A stretch of DNA of 64,000 nt from Bradyrhizobium sp. Lineage in GTDB: Bacteria; Pseudomonadota; Alphaproteobacteria; Rhizobiales; Xanthobacteraceae. Location: the NCBI RefSeq assembly GCF_030654605.1, contig NZ_JAURXB010000169.1, forward strand, positions 1 to 64,000, written 5' to 3'. Below are positions 51,502 through 60,791 of the stretch, one piece after another. The notes under the pieces are model-generated. The model saw only the letters and a list, made by a program, of their open reading frames with translations, was not told the DNA's origin and made no database searches. The position numbers were made by a program, and so were the translations under genes. The number at the start of each line of letters is the position of its first letter. The first letter of the stretch is position 1.

Positions 51502-52158
51502 ATGTTCTTCATGCGCAAAACCACCGCGTTGCCTGATGCAGCCGAGGCGCTGCCCGGCCGTTCGACACCGATCCCCACTGCCAAGACTCATTTCGTCAAT
51601 GGCCGTCAATTGCAGCCGCCGTATCCTGCGGGCCTCGAACAGGCGGTGTTCGGGCTCGGCTGCTTCTGGGGCGCGGAGCGCAAATTCTGGGAGCTCGGCG
51701 ACGGCATCTACACGACAGCCGTGGGTTACGCCGGCGGTCATACCCCGAACCCGACCTATGAGGAGGCTTGCTCGGGCCGCACCGGCCACACCGAGGCGGT
51801 GCTGGTGGTGTTCGATCCGAAGAAGATCTCCTATGAGCAGCTGCTGAAGACGTTCTGGGAAAGCCACAACCCGACGCAGGGCATGCGGCAGGGCAACGAC
51901 GTCGGCACCCAGTATCGTTCCGCGATCTACACGTTCGACGAGCAGCAGCGCAAAGCCGTCGACGCGTCGAAATCGGCCTACCAGAAAGCGCTGTCGGCCA
52001 AGGGCCTCGGCGCCATCACCACCGAGATCGCGCAGGCGGGCGAATTCTATTTCGCCGAAGACTACCATCAGCAATATCTCGCCAAGAATCCGGCCGGCTA
52101 TTGCGGGCTTGGCGGCACCGGTGTGTCCTGCCCAATCGGCGCCGGCGTCAGCGCGTGA
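51502..52158 (+). CDS. msrA: Peptide methionine sulfoxide reductase MsrA
   Basis: MsrA of 218 residues reduces methionine-S-sulfoxide in proteins, using thioredoxin. The nucleophile is C54 in [14 protein letters not shown], and [26 protein letters not shown] is the family core. The C-terminal resolving Cys residues are in [18 protein letters not shown] 51502 has AGAGGTGA upstream and is preferred over an upstream in-frame ATG. No msrB lies nearby. Confidence 0.96.
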   Translation: MFFMRKTTALPDAAEALPGRSTPIPTAKTHFVNGRQLQPPYPAGLEQAVFGLGCFWGAERKFWELGDGIYTTAVGYAGGHTPNPTYEEACSGRTGHTEAVLVVFDPKKISYEQLLKTFWESHNPTQGMRQGNDVGTQYRSAIYTFDEQQRKAVDASKSAYQKALSAKGLGAITTEIAQAGEFYFAEDYHQQYLAKNPAGYCGLGGTGVSCPIGAGVSA

Positions 52159-52172
52159 AGGCTTGCTCGATC

Positions 52173-52340
52173 TTACCCTCCCCTGGAGGGGGAGGGTCGG
52201 CTCACATGGAGCGCAGCGAAATGTGAGCCGGGGTGGGATGACAGTCTTTCAACTCGGCCACTGCTCGATACGAGAGACTATCACCCCACCCCGCCGCTCC
52301 TTTCAGTCGCGTCGACCCTCCCCCTTCAGGGGAGGGTAAG
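52173..52340. repeat. Intergenic palindrome, TTACCCTCCCC...GGGGAGGGTAA type
   Basis: Left arm ttaccctcccctggaggggg, right arm cccccttcaggggagggtaa, with inner cacatggagcgcagcgaaatgtg hairpin and a cggggtgggatgacag / atcaccccaccccg mirrored pair. Related in style to 33847-33978. Confidence 0.85.
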
Positions 52341-52404
52341 CCCCCCGCGCCAACGGTTTGTTAACCATAACCGGTGCAAGACTTAGGCTGTCTCGCTATG
52401 AGGG

Positions 52405-53160
52405 ATGGCTCCGGTGCGGGTTGCGCGCGTGTTTCGAATACCGATCACTGCCATCATGACCGCGCTCGCTCTGTCGGGCTGCATGCATACGCCGGGTCCC
52501 GTCGCGATCGCCCAGCCGCAAGCCGATCTCGATTCGATGGCGTACGGCCAACCGTACAATCCCCCTCCGGTCGTTGTCGCCGATTCCGGCAGCGGCGCCA
52601 TCGCAGCGCTTCGCTCCAGCTTTGCCGGACCCGGCCGGGCCTATGGCCCGCCTGCCGTCGTCTACGCCGCCGCGCCGATGCCGGTGCCTGTGGCCTATGA
52701 CACCGCCTATCATCTCGACGCCGGCGACAAATTGCGGGTCGTGGTCTACGGCCAGGAAGGTCTCACCAATACCTATGCCATCGATGCCGGCGGCTCCATC
52801 ACCATGCCGCTGATCGGCTCGGTGCCGGCGCGCGGCAAGACGCCCGCGCGCCTCGCCGCCGACATCACCGCCAAGCTGCGCAACGGCTTTATCCGCGAGC
52901 CGTCGGTGGCGGTGGAGATCGAGGCTTACAGGCCGTTCTTCATCCTCGGCGAGGTCGCGGCCCCCGGCCAATATCCCTACGTGCCCAACATGTCGGTCGA
53001 AAGCGCGGTGGCGATTGCCGGCGGCTTTTCGCCGCGCGCCCGCCGCGACCGCGTCACGCTCACCCATACCGACGCATCGGGATCGATGCGGACCGTGGTG
53101 CCGCTCGGCACCGCCATCAGCCCCGGCGATACCGTGCTGGTCGGAGAACGCTGGTTCTAG
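52405..53160 (+). CDS. Polysaccharide export lipoprotein (Wza-like)
   Basis: A 251-residue outer-membrane lipoprotein. The lipobox is LALSGC with Cys26, so it is lipidated. The Poly_export domain covers about 105-190 (LDAGDKLRVVVYGQEGLTNTYAIDAGGSITMPLIGSV), and a SLBB domain about 175-245 (FILGEVAAPGQYPYVPNMSVESAVAIAGG). It is shorter than E. coli Wza and lacks the terminal amphipathic helix. No glycosyltransferase or Wzc kinase gene is near, so it is an orphan component. Confidence 0.88.
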   Translation: MAPVRVARVFRIPITAIMTALALSGCMHTPGPVAIAQPQADLDSMAYGQPYNPPPVVVADSGSGAIAALRSSFAGPGRAYGPPAVVYAAAPMPVPVAYDTAYHLDAGDKLRVVVYGQEGLTNTYAIDAGGSITMPLIGSVPARGKTPARLAADITAKLRNGFIREPSVAVEIEAYRPFFILGEVAAPGQYPYVPNMSVESAVAIAGGFSPRARRDRVTLTHTDASGSMRTVVPLGTAISPGDTVLVGERWF

Positions 53161-53354
53161 TCGATAGCATTCCCTCCTCCTTGAACAAGTCAAAGGCCGA
53201 TGCCGTTCGATCATTCCGTGCGGCGGCATTGTCATGCCCGGCTGTGGTGGATCAGCGCGTTCGGCGTGATGTGCCCGACAGGAGGCTTGCTTCGATCCAG
53301 CCGAGAGCATATGCCCGATAAACTCAATCCATCGAAATCTACCAAGGGGAAAAG

Positions 53355-54362
53355 ATGAGCATCCGGTCGCCAATCAAGGTCCTGCGCACCGCAATTTCAG
53401 CTGCAACGATCGCAGGCGTCGCCATGACGGCCGTATGTGCGTCGGCAGATCAGGCGGCGGCGCAGTCCTATCCGGAACGGCGAATAACCTTCGTCGTGCC
53501 CTATCCCGCAGGCGGAGCAACCGACGTATCGGCCCGCCTGTTGGCCAACAAACTGTCGGAAGCGTGGAAGCAAACCGTCGTCGTCGAAAACAAGTCGGGC
53601 GGCGGCGGTGTGGTCGGCAATGATTTCGTCGCCAAGGCGCAGCCCGATGGCTACACCGTGCTGATCGCCATCACCCAGATCATCCAGGCGCCCAGCCTTA
53701 TTTCAAAACTGCCCTACGACGTCTTCAAGGATCTCGCGCCGGTGACCCAGGTCGGATTGTCGACGATCGTGCTGACCGTCCCCGACGCGCAGCCGATCAA
53801 GTCGGTCAAGGAACTGATCGACCACGCCAAGGCAAACCCCGGCAAGGTACCCTACGGCTCGTTCGGCAACGCGACGACGTCGCATCTCTACGGCGAATTG
53901 CTCAAGAAGAACGCGGGCATCGACATGACCCATGTTCCCTATCGTGGCGCGGCGCCGCTGGTGAATGATCTGCTCAACAACACCGTGACCGCAGCCTTCG
54001 TCGATCTGACCACGGCCAACCCTCAAATCCAGGGCGGCAAGATCAGGGCGCTGGCGGTCGGCGGCGAAAAGCGCAGGACCCAGTTGCCGAACGTGCCGAC
54101 CATGGCTGAACTTGGTTTCCCCGGCTTTGAGGCCGAGGGCTGGATCGGCGTCTTCGTGCCCGCCGCCACGCCCAAGGACATCGTCGCGAAACTTTCCGCG
54201 GAACTGTCGCGCATCATCGCTTCTCCCGAGGGGGTCGCGGGGCTCGAGACGGTCAGTCTCATGCCGGTCGGCGGTTCGGCGGCAACGTTCGAAGCCACGC
54301 TGCGCCGCGACTACGCTCGCTGGGCGGATGTCGTGAAAGCCACGGGCGTCAAGGGCGAGTAA
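53355..54362 (+). CDS. Tripartite tricarboxylate transporter substrate-binding protein
   Basis: A 335-residue periplasmic Bug/TctC receptor with a signal peptide of about 36 residues ending SADQAAAQ. The conserved start YPERRITFVVPYPAGGATDVSAR and the ligand-loop GSFGNATTSHLYGELLKKNAGIDMTHVPYRGAAPLVNDLL are present. The membrane partners TctA and TctB are absent here, so it is an orphan, as is common in Burkholderia- and Bradyrhizobium-type genomes. Ligand unknown, probably a carboxylate. AAGGGGAAAAG precedes the ATG. Confidence 0.92.
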   Translation: MSIRSPIKVLRTAISAATIAGVAMTAVCASADQAAAQSYPERRITFVVPYPAGGATDVSARLLANKLSEAWKQTVVVENKSGGGGVVGNDFVAKAQPDGYTVLIAITQIIQAPSLISKLPYDVFKDLAPVTQVGLSTIVLTVPDAQPIKSVKELIDHAKANPGKVPYGSFGNATTSHLYGELLKKNAGIDMTHVPYRGAAPLVNDLLNNTVTAAFVDLTTANPQIQGGKIRALAVGGEKRRTQLPNVPTMAELGFPGFEAEGWIGVFVPAATPKDIVAKLSAELSRIIASPEGVAGLETVSLMPVGGSAATFEATLRRDYARWADVVKATGVKGE

Positions 54363-54371
54363 GGCTGACGT

Positions 54372-54453
54372 TGTCATTCCGGGGCGATGCGAAGCATCGA
54401 ACCCGGAATCTCGAGATTCCGGGTTCGCGCTATCGCGCGCCCCGGAATGACGA
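54372..54453. repeat. Intergenic palindrome, GTCATTCCGGGG...CCCCGGAATGAC type
   Basis: Left arm gtcattccggggcg, inner gatgcgaagcatc, then cccggaatctcgagattccggg, and right arm cgccccggaatgac. It lies between convergent genes and could form a strong cruciform. Confidence 0.9.
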
Positions 54454-54457
54454 CTGC

Positions 54458-55138
54458 CTACTTCTTCAAATGCTTGGCGAAAAACGCCATGCTGCGCGGC
54501 CAGGCGATATCGGCGCTGGCCTTGTCGTAGCTGGCCCGCTCGTCGCAGTGGAAGCCGTGCTGCGCCCCCGGATAGACATGGATTTCGACATCAGGCCGTT
54601 TTGTCCGGATGGTCTCGACGTCGGCAAGCGAAATCCCCGCGTCCTTCTCGCCGAAATGCAGTTGCGTCGGCGCCTGCGGCTTGTCGTCGGCGAAACGGAC
54701 GATGGCGCCGCCGTAATAGCCGATCGCCGCCTTCAGGCCCGACAGTTTCGTGGCAGCGGCATAGGCAATGCTGCCGCCGAGGCAGAAGCCGATGATGCCG
54801 ACCGGGCCAACCTTCTTGACGGCATCGATCGCGGCCTGGGTGTCGCGCAGCATCGCTTCCCAGTCGGGACTGGCGATGAACTTGCGCGCCGTCGCCACCT
54901 CGTCCGGCGAATAGCCGCACTGGAAATCGGGCTGAGTGCGATCGAAGATCGCCGGCGCAATCGCGACATAACCCTCGTCGGCCAGACGGTCGCAGACCGA
55001 TCGGATGTGGTGATTGACGCCGAAGATTTCCTGGATCACCACCACGGCCGCCTTCGGCGCGCCTGATGGCTCGGCGCGGTAGCCGCCGAGTTGAAAATTA
55101 TCCGAAGCCGTCAGTTTTATCGGTTGTCCCACGGTCAT
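54458..55138 (-). CDS. Dienelactone hydrolase family protein
   Basis: A 226-residue alpha/beta hydrolase of the DLH family. The nucleophile is C119 in GFCLGGS, with Asp in HFGEKDAGIS and His in YPGAQHGFHCDER completing the triad. DLH proteins act in chlorocatechol breakdown, but many paralogs have other ester substrates. ATG 55138 begins MTVGQPIKLTASDNF; a longer upstream frame overlaps the next gene and is not credible. No aromatic pathway cluster is nearby. Confidence 0.92.
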   Translation of the reverse strand: MTVGQPIKLTASDNFQLGGYRAEPSGAPKAAVVVIQEIFGVNHHIRSVCDRLADEGYVAIAPAIFDRTQPDFQCGYSPDEVATARKFIASPDWEAMLRDTQAAIDAVKKVGPVGIIGFCLGGSIAYAAATKLSGLKAAIGYYGGAIVRFADDKPQAPTQLHFGEKDAGISLADVETIRTKRPDVEIHVYPGAQHGFHCDERASYDKASADIAWPRSMAFFAKHLKK

Positions 55139-55187
55139 CCCTTGGTTGCGAGTGGATCTTCTCGAGAAAGGAAACGACGCGCCGCCG

Positions 55188-55538
55188 CTATTGCCACATC
55201 CAGTTATTGCCCCAATCGCCTTTCCAGCCGGCCAGGCGGCCGCCGCGGAATTGCAGATAGAGCCGGTGGCGGTGCGGAAATAATCCGCTGCCGCCGATGT
55301 CGCGGAATGCCAGGAAGATTTCGTTGCCCGGGCGACCCTTGATGTAATTGAGCGGCACGCCGAGCGCGCGCGCGGCATCCGCGGCCTCCATGCCGAAGGC
55401 CAGCGGTACATTGTTCGACAAGGTCGCGAGGAACGGCGGCGGGTAGGGACCGCCTGATGGCGGCAGGCCTTGCGCATGGACGGGAGCGGTGGTTCCACTC
55501 AGCGAGGCAAAGAAGGCTGCTGCGAAGAGTACCTTCAT
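55188..55538 (-). CDS. Small secreted protein, unknown function
   Basis: A 116-residue exported protein with a signal peptide ending near PVHAQ (residue 23). The mature part is Pro-rich at first (GLPPSGGPYPPPFLA), then contains MEAADAARALGVPLNYIKGRPGNEIF and a Trp-rich end (GWKGDWGNNWMW). Its start overlaps the alpha/beta hydrolase stop by four bases, so they are translationally coupled. I do not recognise it. Confidence 0.78.
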   Translation of the reverse strand: MKVLFAAAFFASLSGTTAPVHAQGLPPSGGPYPPPFLATLSNNVPLAFGMEAADAARALGVPLNYIKGRPGNEIFLAFRDIGGSGLFPHRHRLYLQFRGGRLAGWKGDWGNNWMWQ

Positions 55539-56323
55539 GACGCCGCCTTTTGCGTTGCCTTGGCGTCGAGGCTGTCGAGGAAGGGCAGCACCGCGTCGAT
55601 GAAGGCCTGCGGCTGATCGATGTTGACGGCGTGGCCTGCACCGGGGATCACCACCTTCGCAGCTCCCGGAATCTTTGCCGCCATATAGTCGGAGGCGGCG
55701 AGGAACGGCGCGTCATCGGCGCCGACCACGACCAGCGACGGTACCGTGATATCAGGCAGCGATTCGATCACGCGGGCGTCGCGCTGGGTCAGCATGCCCC
55801 GCGCGGCGCGCGCCAGTCCCGAGGCATCGCGATGGCTCACATCGGAGCGTTCGCGGCTGGCCGACTTCAGCACAGCAAGGCCCTCGCGCTCGAAACGGTC
55901 GCCGGTCTCGCGCGCGCGCTTGTTCCAGGCCTCGCGGGCCTCGTCCTTTTTGAACCCCGGGCCGGTATCGATGATCAGCAGCGCGCGCACCCGTTCCGGA
56001 TGCGCGCGATAGAACGCCAGCGACATGTAGCCGCCCAGCGAAAGCCCGCCGACGATGGCTTTGGCGGCGCCGACCTCGTCGAGCAGCGCGACCATGTCGG
56101 CCACCGTAGCCGCCTCGCTGTAGGCGGCGGGATCGTCGGGATAGTCCGAGCGGCCGTGGCCGCGCATGTCCCACAAGACCAGTTGGTGATCTCTGGACAA
56201 CGCCTCGACCTGGCCCTGCCACATCTCGCCGGTCGATGAATAACCGTGCGTCAGCAGCAGCGGTGGCCCGGAGCCGTGGACCTCGTAGTAGATTTCGACC
56301 CCGTCACGGTTGAGCTTTGGCAT
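55535..56323 (-). CDS. Alpha/beta hydrolase
   Basis: A 262-residue alpha/beta hydrolase of the esterase/lactonase type. The nucleophile is S95 in GGLSLGGYMS, HGYSSTG is the oxyanion-hole loop, and GAGHAVN holds the catalytic His. DMRGHGRSDYP is a typical motif of beta-ketoadipate enol-lactone hydrolase-like members. ATG 56323 begins MPKLNRDGVEIYYE; the upstream frame lacks conservation. It is followed by a coupled small secreted protein. Confidence 0.92.
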   Translation of the reverse strand: MPKLNRDGVEIYYEVHGSGPPLLLTHGYSSTGEMWQGQVEALSRDHQLVLWDMRGHGRSDYPDDPAAYSEAATVADMVALLDEVGAAKAIVGGLSLGGYMSLAFYRAHPERVRALLIIDTGPGFKKDEAREAWNKRARETGDRFEREGLAVLKSASRERSDVSHRDASGLARAARGMLTQRDARVIESLPDITVPSLVVVGADDAPFLAASDYMAAKIPGAAKVVIPGAGHAVNIDQPQAFIDAVLPFLDSLDAKATQKAAS

Positions 56324-56652
56324 CGCGATTTCCCGAATTTTTCTCGTTGCCCCCATTCTAGCGCCATCTGTTCGCCGAGGGGAAATGCCCAATTTCCTCG
56401 CCGCCCGCGATCCCTCCGTCTGGCGTGGGCATCGAACCCTTCGACGCGTTTGTGGCGATGCGTTGCCGCAACGCACAAAGGTTGCATCAGCAAAATTTTC
56501 CCTTCGACCAATCCCAAACTGGATTGTCTCCAGATTGGATCGCGATCATTCTGCCCGCCAAGGTCGGCATCGGCCCGGTGGGTGTCAGACCATGAGCCAA
56601 CGATATGAATGGCCGCCGTAAGCGGCGTCATGCACCGGCAGGGGAAGAGACC
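56324..56652. other. 329-base divergent intergenic region
   Basis: It carries the promoters of the alpha/beta hydrolase (leftward) and the molybdenum hydroxylase operon (rightward). No repeat, RNA gene or clear promoter box is seen. Confidence 0.5.
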
Positions 56653-57144
56653 ATGCCTAATCTCAACATCAACGGACGGAATATGTCCGTCGAGGCGCCG
56701 GCGGATACGCCGCTGCTCTGGGCCATCCGCGAACAGCTGCAGATGACCGGCACGAAATTCGGCTGCGGCGCCGGCCTGTGCGGCGCCTGCACCGTGCACG
56801 TCAACGGCGAGGCGGTGCGATCCTGCCAGACGTTGCTCAGCGACGTCGCCGGCAAGAAGATCACCACCATTGAGGGCCTCAGCGCTAGGGGCGACCATCC
56901 GCTGCAAAAGGCATGGATCGCCGAGCAGGTTCCGCAATGCGGCTACTGCCAGTCCGGCCAGATCATGCAGGCGGCCTCGCTGCTCGCCAAAAACCCCAAC
57001 CCGAGCAAGGATGAAGTGGTGGCGCACATGGACGGCAATCTCTGCCGCTGCATGACCTATTCGCGCATCCAGAAGGCGATCATGCGCGCGGCCAGCGAAA
57101 TGCGCACCGCCTCCAACGCCGGAACCGAGCGGAGGGCAACATGA
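56653..57144 (+). CDS. Isoquinoline 1-oxidoreductase-type small subunit (2Fe-2S protein)
   Basis: A 163-residue electron-transfer subunit. The plant-type [2Fe-2S] ligands are C38, C43, C46 and C58 ([22 protein letters not shown]), and the second cluster ligands are C96, C99, C131 and C133 ([16 protein letters not shown]). This is the small-subunit pattern of xanthine oxidase-family hydroxylases. ATG 56653 (MPNLNING) has GGGGAAGAG upstream. The stop overlaps the start of the large subunit (ATGA). Confidence 0.94.
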   Translation: MPNLNINGRNMSVEAPADTPLLWAIREQLQMTGTKFGCGAGLCGACTVHVNGEAVRSCQTLLSDVAGKKITTIEGLSARGDHPLQKAWIAEQVPQCGYCQSGQIMQAASLLAKNPNPSKDEVVAHMDGNLCRCMTYSRIQKAIMRAASEMRTASNAGTERRAT

Positions 57145-59432
57145 ATACGCACGTGAAGGTCACCTCGACCGCATCCGCCGATCTCAGCAGGCGCTCCTTC
57201 CTGGTCGGATCGGCCGCTGCCGGTCTCGCGCTCGGCTATTCGGCGGTGCCCGGACTGCTCGGCGGCGATCAGGCGCTCGCCGCACCCGCCAATTTCGATC
57301 CCAGCGTCTGGTATTCGATCGCGCCGGACGGGCTGGTCACGGTCACCTGCGGCAAGGCCGACATGGGCCAGCACATTGCCTCGACCATGGCGCAAATGGT
57401 GGCCGAAGAACTCGGCTCGAACTGGAAGGACATGCGGGTCCAGCTCGCGTCCAACGATCCGAAGTTCAACGACCCCGTGCTCGGCGCCCAGATCACCGGC
57501 GGCAGCTGGAGCACGATGATGAACTTCGATGCGATGAGCCGCGCGGGAGCCGCGGGGCGCATGGCGTTGACGGATGCCGCAGCCAAGGCGATGGGCGTGC
57601 CAGCGGGCGAGCTGATCGTCCGGAACTCGATGATCTCGCATCCGAAATCGAAGAAGTCGATGACGTTCGCCGAGATCGTCAAGAGCGGCAAGATCACCAA
57701 GACTTTCACGCCCGACGAGCTCAAGGCGATCAACCTGAAGACGCCGGATCAATACACCCTGATCGGGGTTTCGGTGCCGCAGCTCGATATCCCCGCAAAG
57801 ACCAACGGCACGGCAAAATACGGCATCGACGTCATGCTGCCGGGCATGGCCTACGGCAAGATCATCACGCCGCCGGTGCGCTACGGCGCCACCGTCAAGT
57901 CGGTCGATGACAGTGCGGCGAAGAAGGTGCCGGGCTTCATCAAGGCCGTCACCCTCGACGACAAGACCGGATCGACCACCGGCTGGGTGGTGGCGGTGGC
58001 CAACACCTGGGCCAATGCCGCGAAGGCCGCCGCGGCGCTGAAGATCAGCTATGACGGCGGTCCCAACGCCAGACTGTCGAGCCAGTCGCTGCTCGACGAG
58101 GCCAAGCGGCTGCAGGCGCTCGACGATTCCGGGCAGTTCTTCGTCAAGGACGGCGATACCGCCGCGGCCTTCGGGACGGCCGCCAAGGTGCTGGAGGCGG
58201 AGTACACCACCAGCATCAACATCCATGCGCCGCTGGAGCCGATGAACGCCACGGCCGAGTTCAAGGGCGACATCCTGCACATCTATTCCGGCAACCAGTT
58301 CGCGACGCGCTCCGGCGCGATCGCGGCCGGCGCGGCCGGGATCGACCCCAAATTCGTGGTGATGCACCAGATGTGGCTGGGCGGCGGCTTCGGCCGGCGT
58401 CTCGACGCCGACATGATGGTGCCGGCAGTGCAGGCGGCGAAAGCGGTCGGAAAGCCGGTCAAGGTGATCTACTCACGCGAAAACGACATGACCATGGACT
58501 ATTCGCGCCCGCTCACCTTCCAGAAGGTCAAGGCAGGTCTCGACGCCGATGGCAAGTTGATCGCGCTCAACCACGACGTGGTCTCGGCGTGGCCGACCAA
58601 GCGCTGGGGCATCCCCGATTTCCTGTCGCCCTCGGTCGACAAGAAGGGTCCTCTGGATGCCTTCACCGTGAACGGCGCGGACTTTTTCTATTCCGTGCCC
58701 AATCACAACGTCCGCGCCATCCTCAACGAGATGGCGCACAACGCCACCCCGTCGGGCCAGTTGCGCTCGGTCGCGCCGGGCTGGACCTTCTGGGCGGTCG
58801 AAAGCATGATCGACGAACTGGCGCACGCCGCCGGCAAGGATCCGGCGCAGTACCGGATCGCTCTGCTGGACGGCAAGGGCAAGAACGACGGCGGCGCGCA
58901 ACGCCTGCGCAACACCCTGCTCGCCGCGATGGGCATGGCCGGCTACGGCACCAAGGCGCTGCCGAAGGGTGAGGGCATGGGCGTCGCCTGCGTCTCGTCG
59001 CAGGAACGGGCGACCGCCAGCTGGACCGCCTGCGTGGCCCATGTCGCGGTGGCGCCGTCAGGCGAGGTCAAGGTCAAGAAGCTGACCGTGGCCACCGATG
59101 TCGGCACCCAGGTGCACCCCGACAACATCCGGGCCCAGGTCGAGGGCGCGGCGCTGTGGGGGCTGTCGCTCGCGATGTACGAGAAGGCGACGCTGAAGGA
59201 CGGCGGCATCGAGCAGAAAAACTTCGACAGCTACAAGCCGCTGCGGATGAGCCAGGTGCCGGAAATCGCCATCAATGTCATCGCCAACGGCGACAAGGCC
59301 ACCGGCGTCGGTGAGCCGGCGGTGACCGTGGTCGCGCCCGCACTCGGCAATGCGATCTTCAATGCCTGCGGCGCGCGGGTGCGCGCGCTGCCGATCACGG
59401 CAGAGGCGGTGAAGGCGAACATGAAGGCGTAA
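57141..59432 (+). CDS. Molybdopterin-binding large subunit of an isoquinoline 1-oxidoreductase-type hydroxylase
   Basis: A 763-residue xanthine oxidase-family large subunit with a Tat signal (R17-R18 in [13 protein letters not shown]), so the folded heterodimer is likely exported to the periplasm; the small subunit has no signal and should travel with it. [13 protein letters not shown] and the late [17 protein letters not shown] (the catalytic Glu region) are conserved. Substrate: an N-heterocycle or aldehyde, not known. FAD and c-type cytochrome subunits are missing next to it. A strong terminator follows. Confidence 0.92.
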   Translation: MNTHVKVTSTASADLSRRSFLVGSAAAGLALGYSAVPGLLGGDQALAAPANFDPSVWYSIAPDGLVTVTCGKADMGQHIASTMAQMVAEELGSNWKDMRVQLASNDPKFNDPVLGAQITGGSWSTMMNFDAMSRAGAAGRMALTDAAAKAMGVPAGELIVRNSMISHPKSKKSMTFAEIVKSGKITKTFTPDELKAINLKTPDQYTLIGVSVPQLDIPAKTNGTAKYGIDVMLPGMAYGKIITPPVRYGATVKSVDDSAAKKVPGFIKAVTLDDKTGSTTGWVVAVANTWANAAKAAAALKISYDGGPNARLSSQSLLDEAKRLQALDDSGQFFVKDGDTAAAFGTAAKVLEAEYTTSINIHAPLEPMNATAEFKGDILHIYSGNQFATRSGAIAAGAAGIDPKFVVMHQMWLGGGFGRRLDADMMVPAVQAAKAVGKPVKVIYSRENDMTMDYSRPLTFQKVKAGLDADGKLIALNHDVVSAWPTKRWGIPDFLSPSVDKKGPLDAFTVNGADFFYSVPNHNVRAILNEMAHNATPSGQLRSVAPGWTFWAVESMIDELAHAAGKDPAQYRIALLDGKGKNDGGAQRLRNTLLAAMGMAGYGTKALPKGEGMGVACVSSQERATASWTACVAHVAVAPSGEVKVKKLTVATDVGTQVHPDNIRAQVEGAALWGLSLAMYEKATLKDGGIEQKNFDSYKPLRMSQVPEIAINVIANGDKATGVGEPAVTVVAPALGNAIFNACGARVRALPITAEAVKANMKA

Positions 59433-59458
59433 GGCGAGCGCGTCATCGATAGCGATCA

Positions 59459-59490
59459 TCCGCCGGAGGTTTCCTCCGGCGGATTTTTTT
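59459..59490 (+). terminator. Rho-independent terminator of the hydroxylase operon
   Basis: tccgccggagg-ttt-cctccggcgga is a perfect 11 bp stem with a 3-base loop followed by a run of seven T residues, 26 bases after the large-subunit stop codon. Confidence 0.95.
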
Positions 59491-59512
59491 CTTGGCGACT
59501 ATGCCAGCTGCC

Positions 59513-59590
59513 GTCATTGCGAGCGCAGCGAAGCAATCCATGCTTTCCTTGCGCTGCGAGATGGATTGCTTCGCTGCGCTCGCAATGACG
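59513..59590. repeat. Intergenic palindrome, ATTGCGAG...GAAGCAATCC family, perfect copy
   Basis: The 30-base arms 59513-59542-type and 59561-59590-type are exact inverted copies: cgtcattgcgagcgcagcga continuing to agcaatccat, and atggattgcttcgctgcgct continuing to cgcaatgacg. The 18-base spacer is unpaired. Best-preserved copy in the window. Confidence 0.93.
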
Positions 59591-59607
59591 ATAATGGAAG
59601 GCTTTCG

Positions 59608-59673
59608 TAGGGCGGGCTCACTTTAACCCGCCATATCGCACGGATCGGCGGGTTAAAGAGAACCCGCCCTGCG
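59608..59673. repeat. Intergenic palindrome, GGCGGGTTAAAG type
   Basis: agggcgggctcactttaacc continues cgcc, and its inverted partner ggcgggttaaagagaacccg continues ccct. The repeat sits between the perfect REP-like copy and the metallopeptidase gene. Confidence 0.85.
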
Positions 59674-59756
59674 CAAGTGGCACGCGCCAGGACGCGGCGG
59701 TTGTTGCCAGCGGTGTCCTGTGACACCATCCAGGCACCGTTTTCTCTGACTTCCGG

Positions 59757-60791
59757 ATGCCTATGCCACCTCGAAAATATGCCTGGGAAAAGCTGTCGGA
59801 TGAGGAGTTGCTCAAGCAACGCCTCAGCAGTTTGAGGGTCAAGATCGAAGGCACATGGCTCGAGGATTGTCTCAGCACGCTGAATGATGAACTGCAGGCG
59901 AAGGGTATCCGGCTGCGGCCGCATGCATGGATATCGAGCGAATGGTTCAGTCCGGCGGATGTGCCGGGCATCGCGATTCCCTTCTATCTCGCCCATCCCC
60001 GCCTGATGAAACTCGAGAAGAAAATGATGCTCGACGTCGAGGGCGGCACCTGGTCCGAATGCATGGCCATTCTGCGCCACGAGGCGGGCCATGCCGTGCA
60101 GCACGCCTGGCAGCCGCAACGCCGCCGGCGCTGGCAGCAATTGTTCGGCCCGTCTTCGAAACGCTACCCGCGCCACTACCGGCCCAATCCGGCCAGCCGG
60201 CGTTTTGTCCAGCATCTTCGGCTCTGGTACGCGCAGAGCCATCCGGACGAAGATTTCGCCGAAACCTTCGCGGTGTGGTTACGCCCGCGCTCGAACTGGC
60301 GGACACGGTATGCCGGTTGGCCCGCGCTGAAGAAGCTTGAATATGTCGACGAACTGATGGACGAGATCGGAGGGACGCGGCCGCCGGTCATGACGCGGGA
60401 GCGCGTCGATCCGCTGCATGGGCTCAGCCAGACGTTGGGCGAGCACTACAAGAAAAAGCAGGCGTTCTACGCCTTCACGCCACCGAAGACCTATGACCGG
60501 GATCTCTCCCGTCTGTTTTCCGCCGATCCGCGACATCGACGGGAGCCGCCGGCCTCGGTCTTCATCAGGCGGCACCGCGCCCAGATCAGGCAGCTGGTCG
60601 CGCGGTGGACCGGCGAGAACCAGCTTACGCTCGATGCCGTTCTCGACGACATGATTTCCCGCTGCCGCGAACTCGATCTGCGTGCCGCCGGATCCGAACG
60701 AAAACTCGTGATCAACTTCACCATCCTGTTGACCGCCAAGACCATGCAAACGATGTTCGGACCGTCGCGGCGCAAATGGATCGCGCTATGA
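59757..60791 (+). CDS. Putative zinc metallopeptidase coupled to an ATP-grasp ligase
   Basis: A 344-residue soluble gluzincin-like protein. The zinc motif is H108-E109-A-G-H112 in ILRHEAGHAVQHAW, and the third ligand is probably E169 (or E165) in SHPDEDFAETFAVWL, 57 residues later. No signal peptide is visible, so it is cytoplasmic. An Arg-rich loop follows the HExxH helix (QRRRRWQQLF). The stop overlaps the start of the ATP-grasp gene (ATGA), so they form one translational unit. Cleavage target unknown. It could process, or remove residues from, the product of the ligase. Start: ATG 59757, with an alternative two codons later. Confidence 0.85.
   Translation: MPMPPRKYAWEKLSDEELLKQRLSSLRVKIEGTWLEDCLSTLNDELQAKGIRLRPHAWISSEWFSPADVPGIAIPFYLAHPRLMKLEKKMMLDVEGGTWSECMAILRHEAGHAVQHAWQPQRRRRWQQLFGPSSKRYPRHYRPNPASRRFVQHLRLWYAQSHPDEDFAETFAVWLRPRSNWRTRYAGWPALKKLEYVDELMDEIGGTRPPVMTRERVDPLHGLSQTLGEHYKKKQAFYAFTPPKTYDRDLSRLFSADPRHRREPPASVFIRRHRAQIRQLVARWTGENQLTLDAVLDDMISRCRELDLRAAGSERKLVINFTILLTAKTMQTMFGPSRRKWIAL

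Noticed and set aside
57057..58367. 436-codon minus-strand open frame opposite the molybdenum hydroxylase
   Set aside because: Antisense to a clearly identified large subunit; no motif and typical shadow composition.
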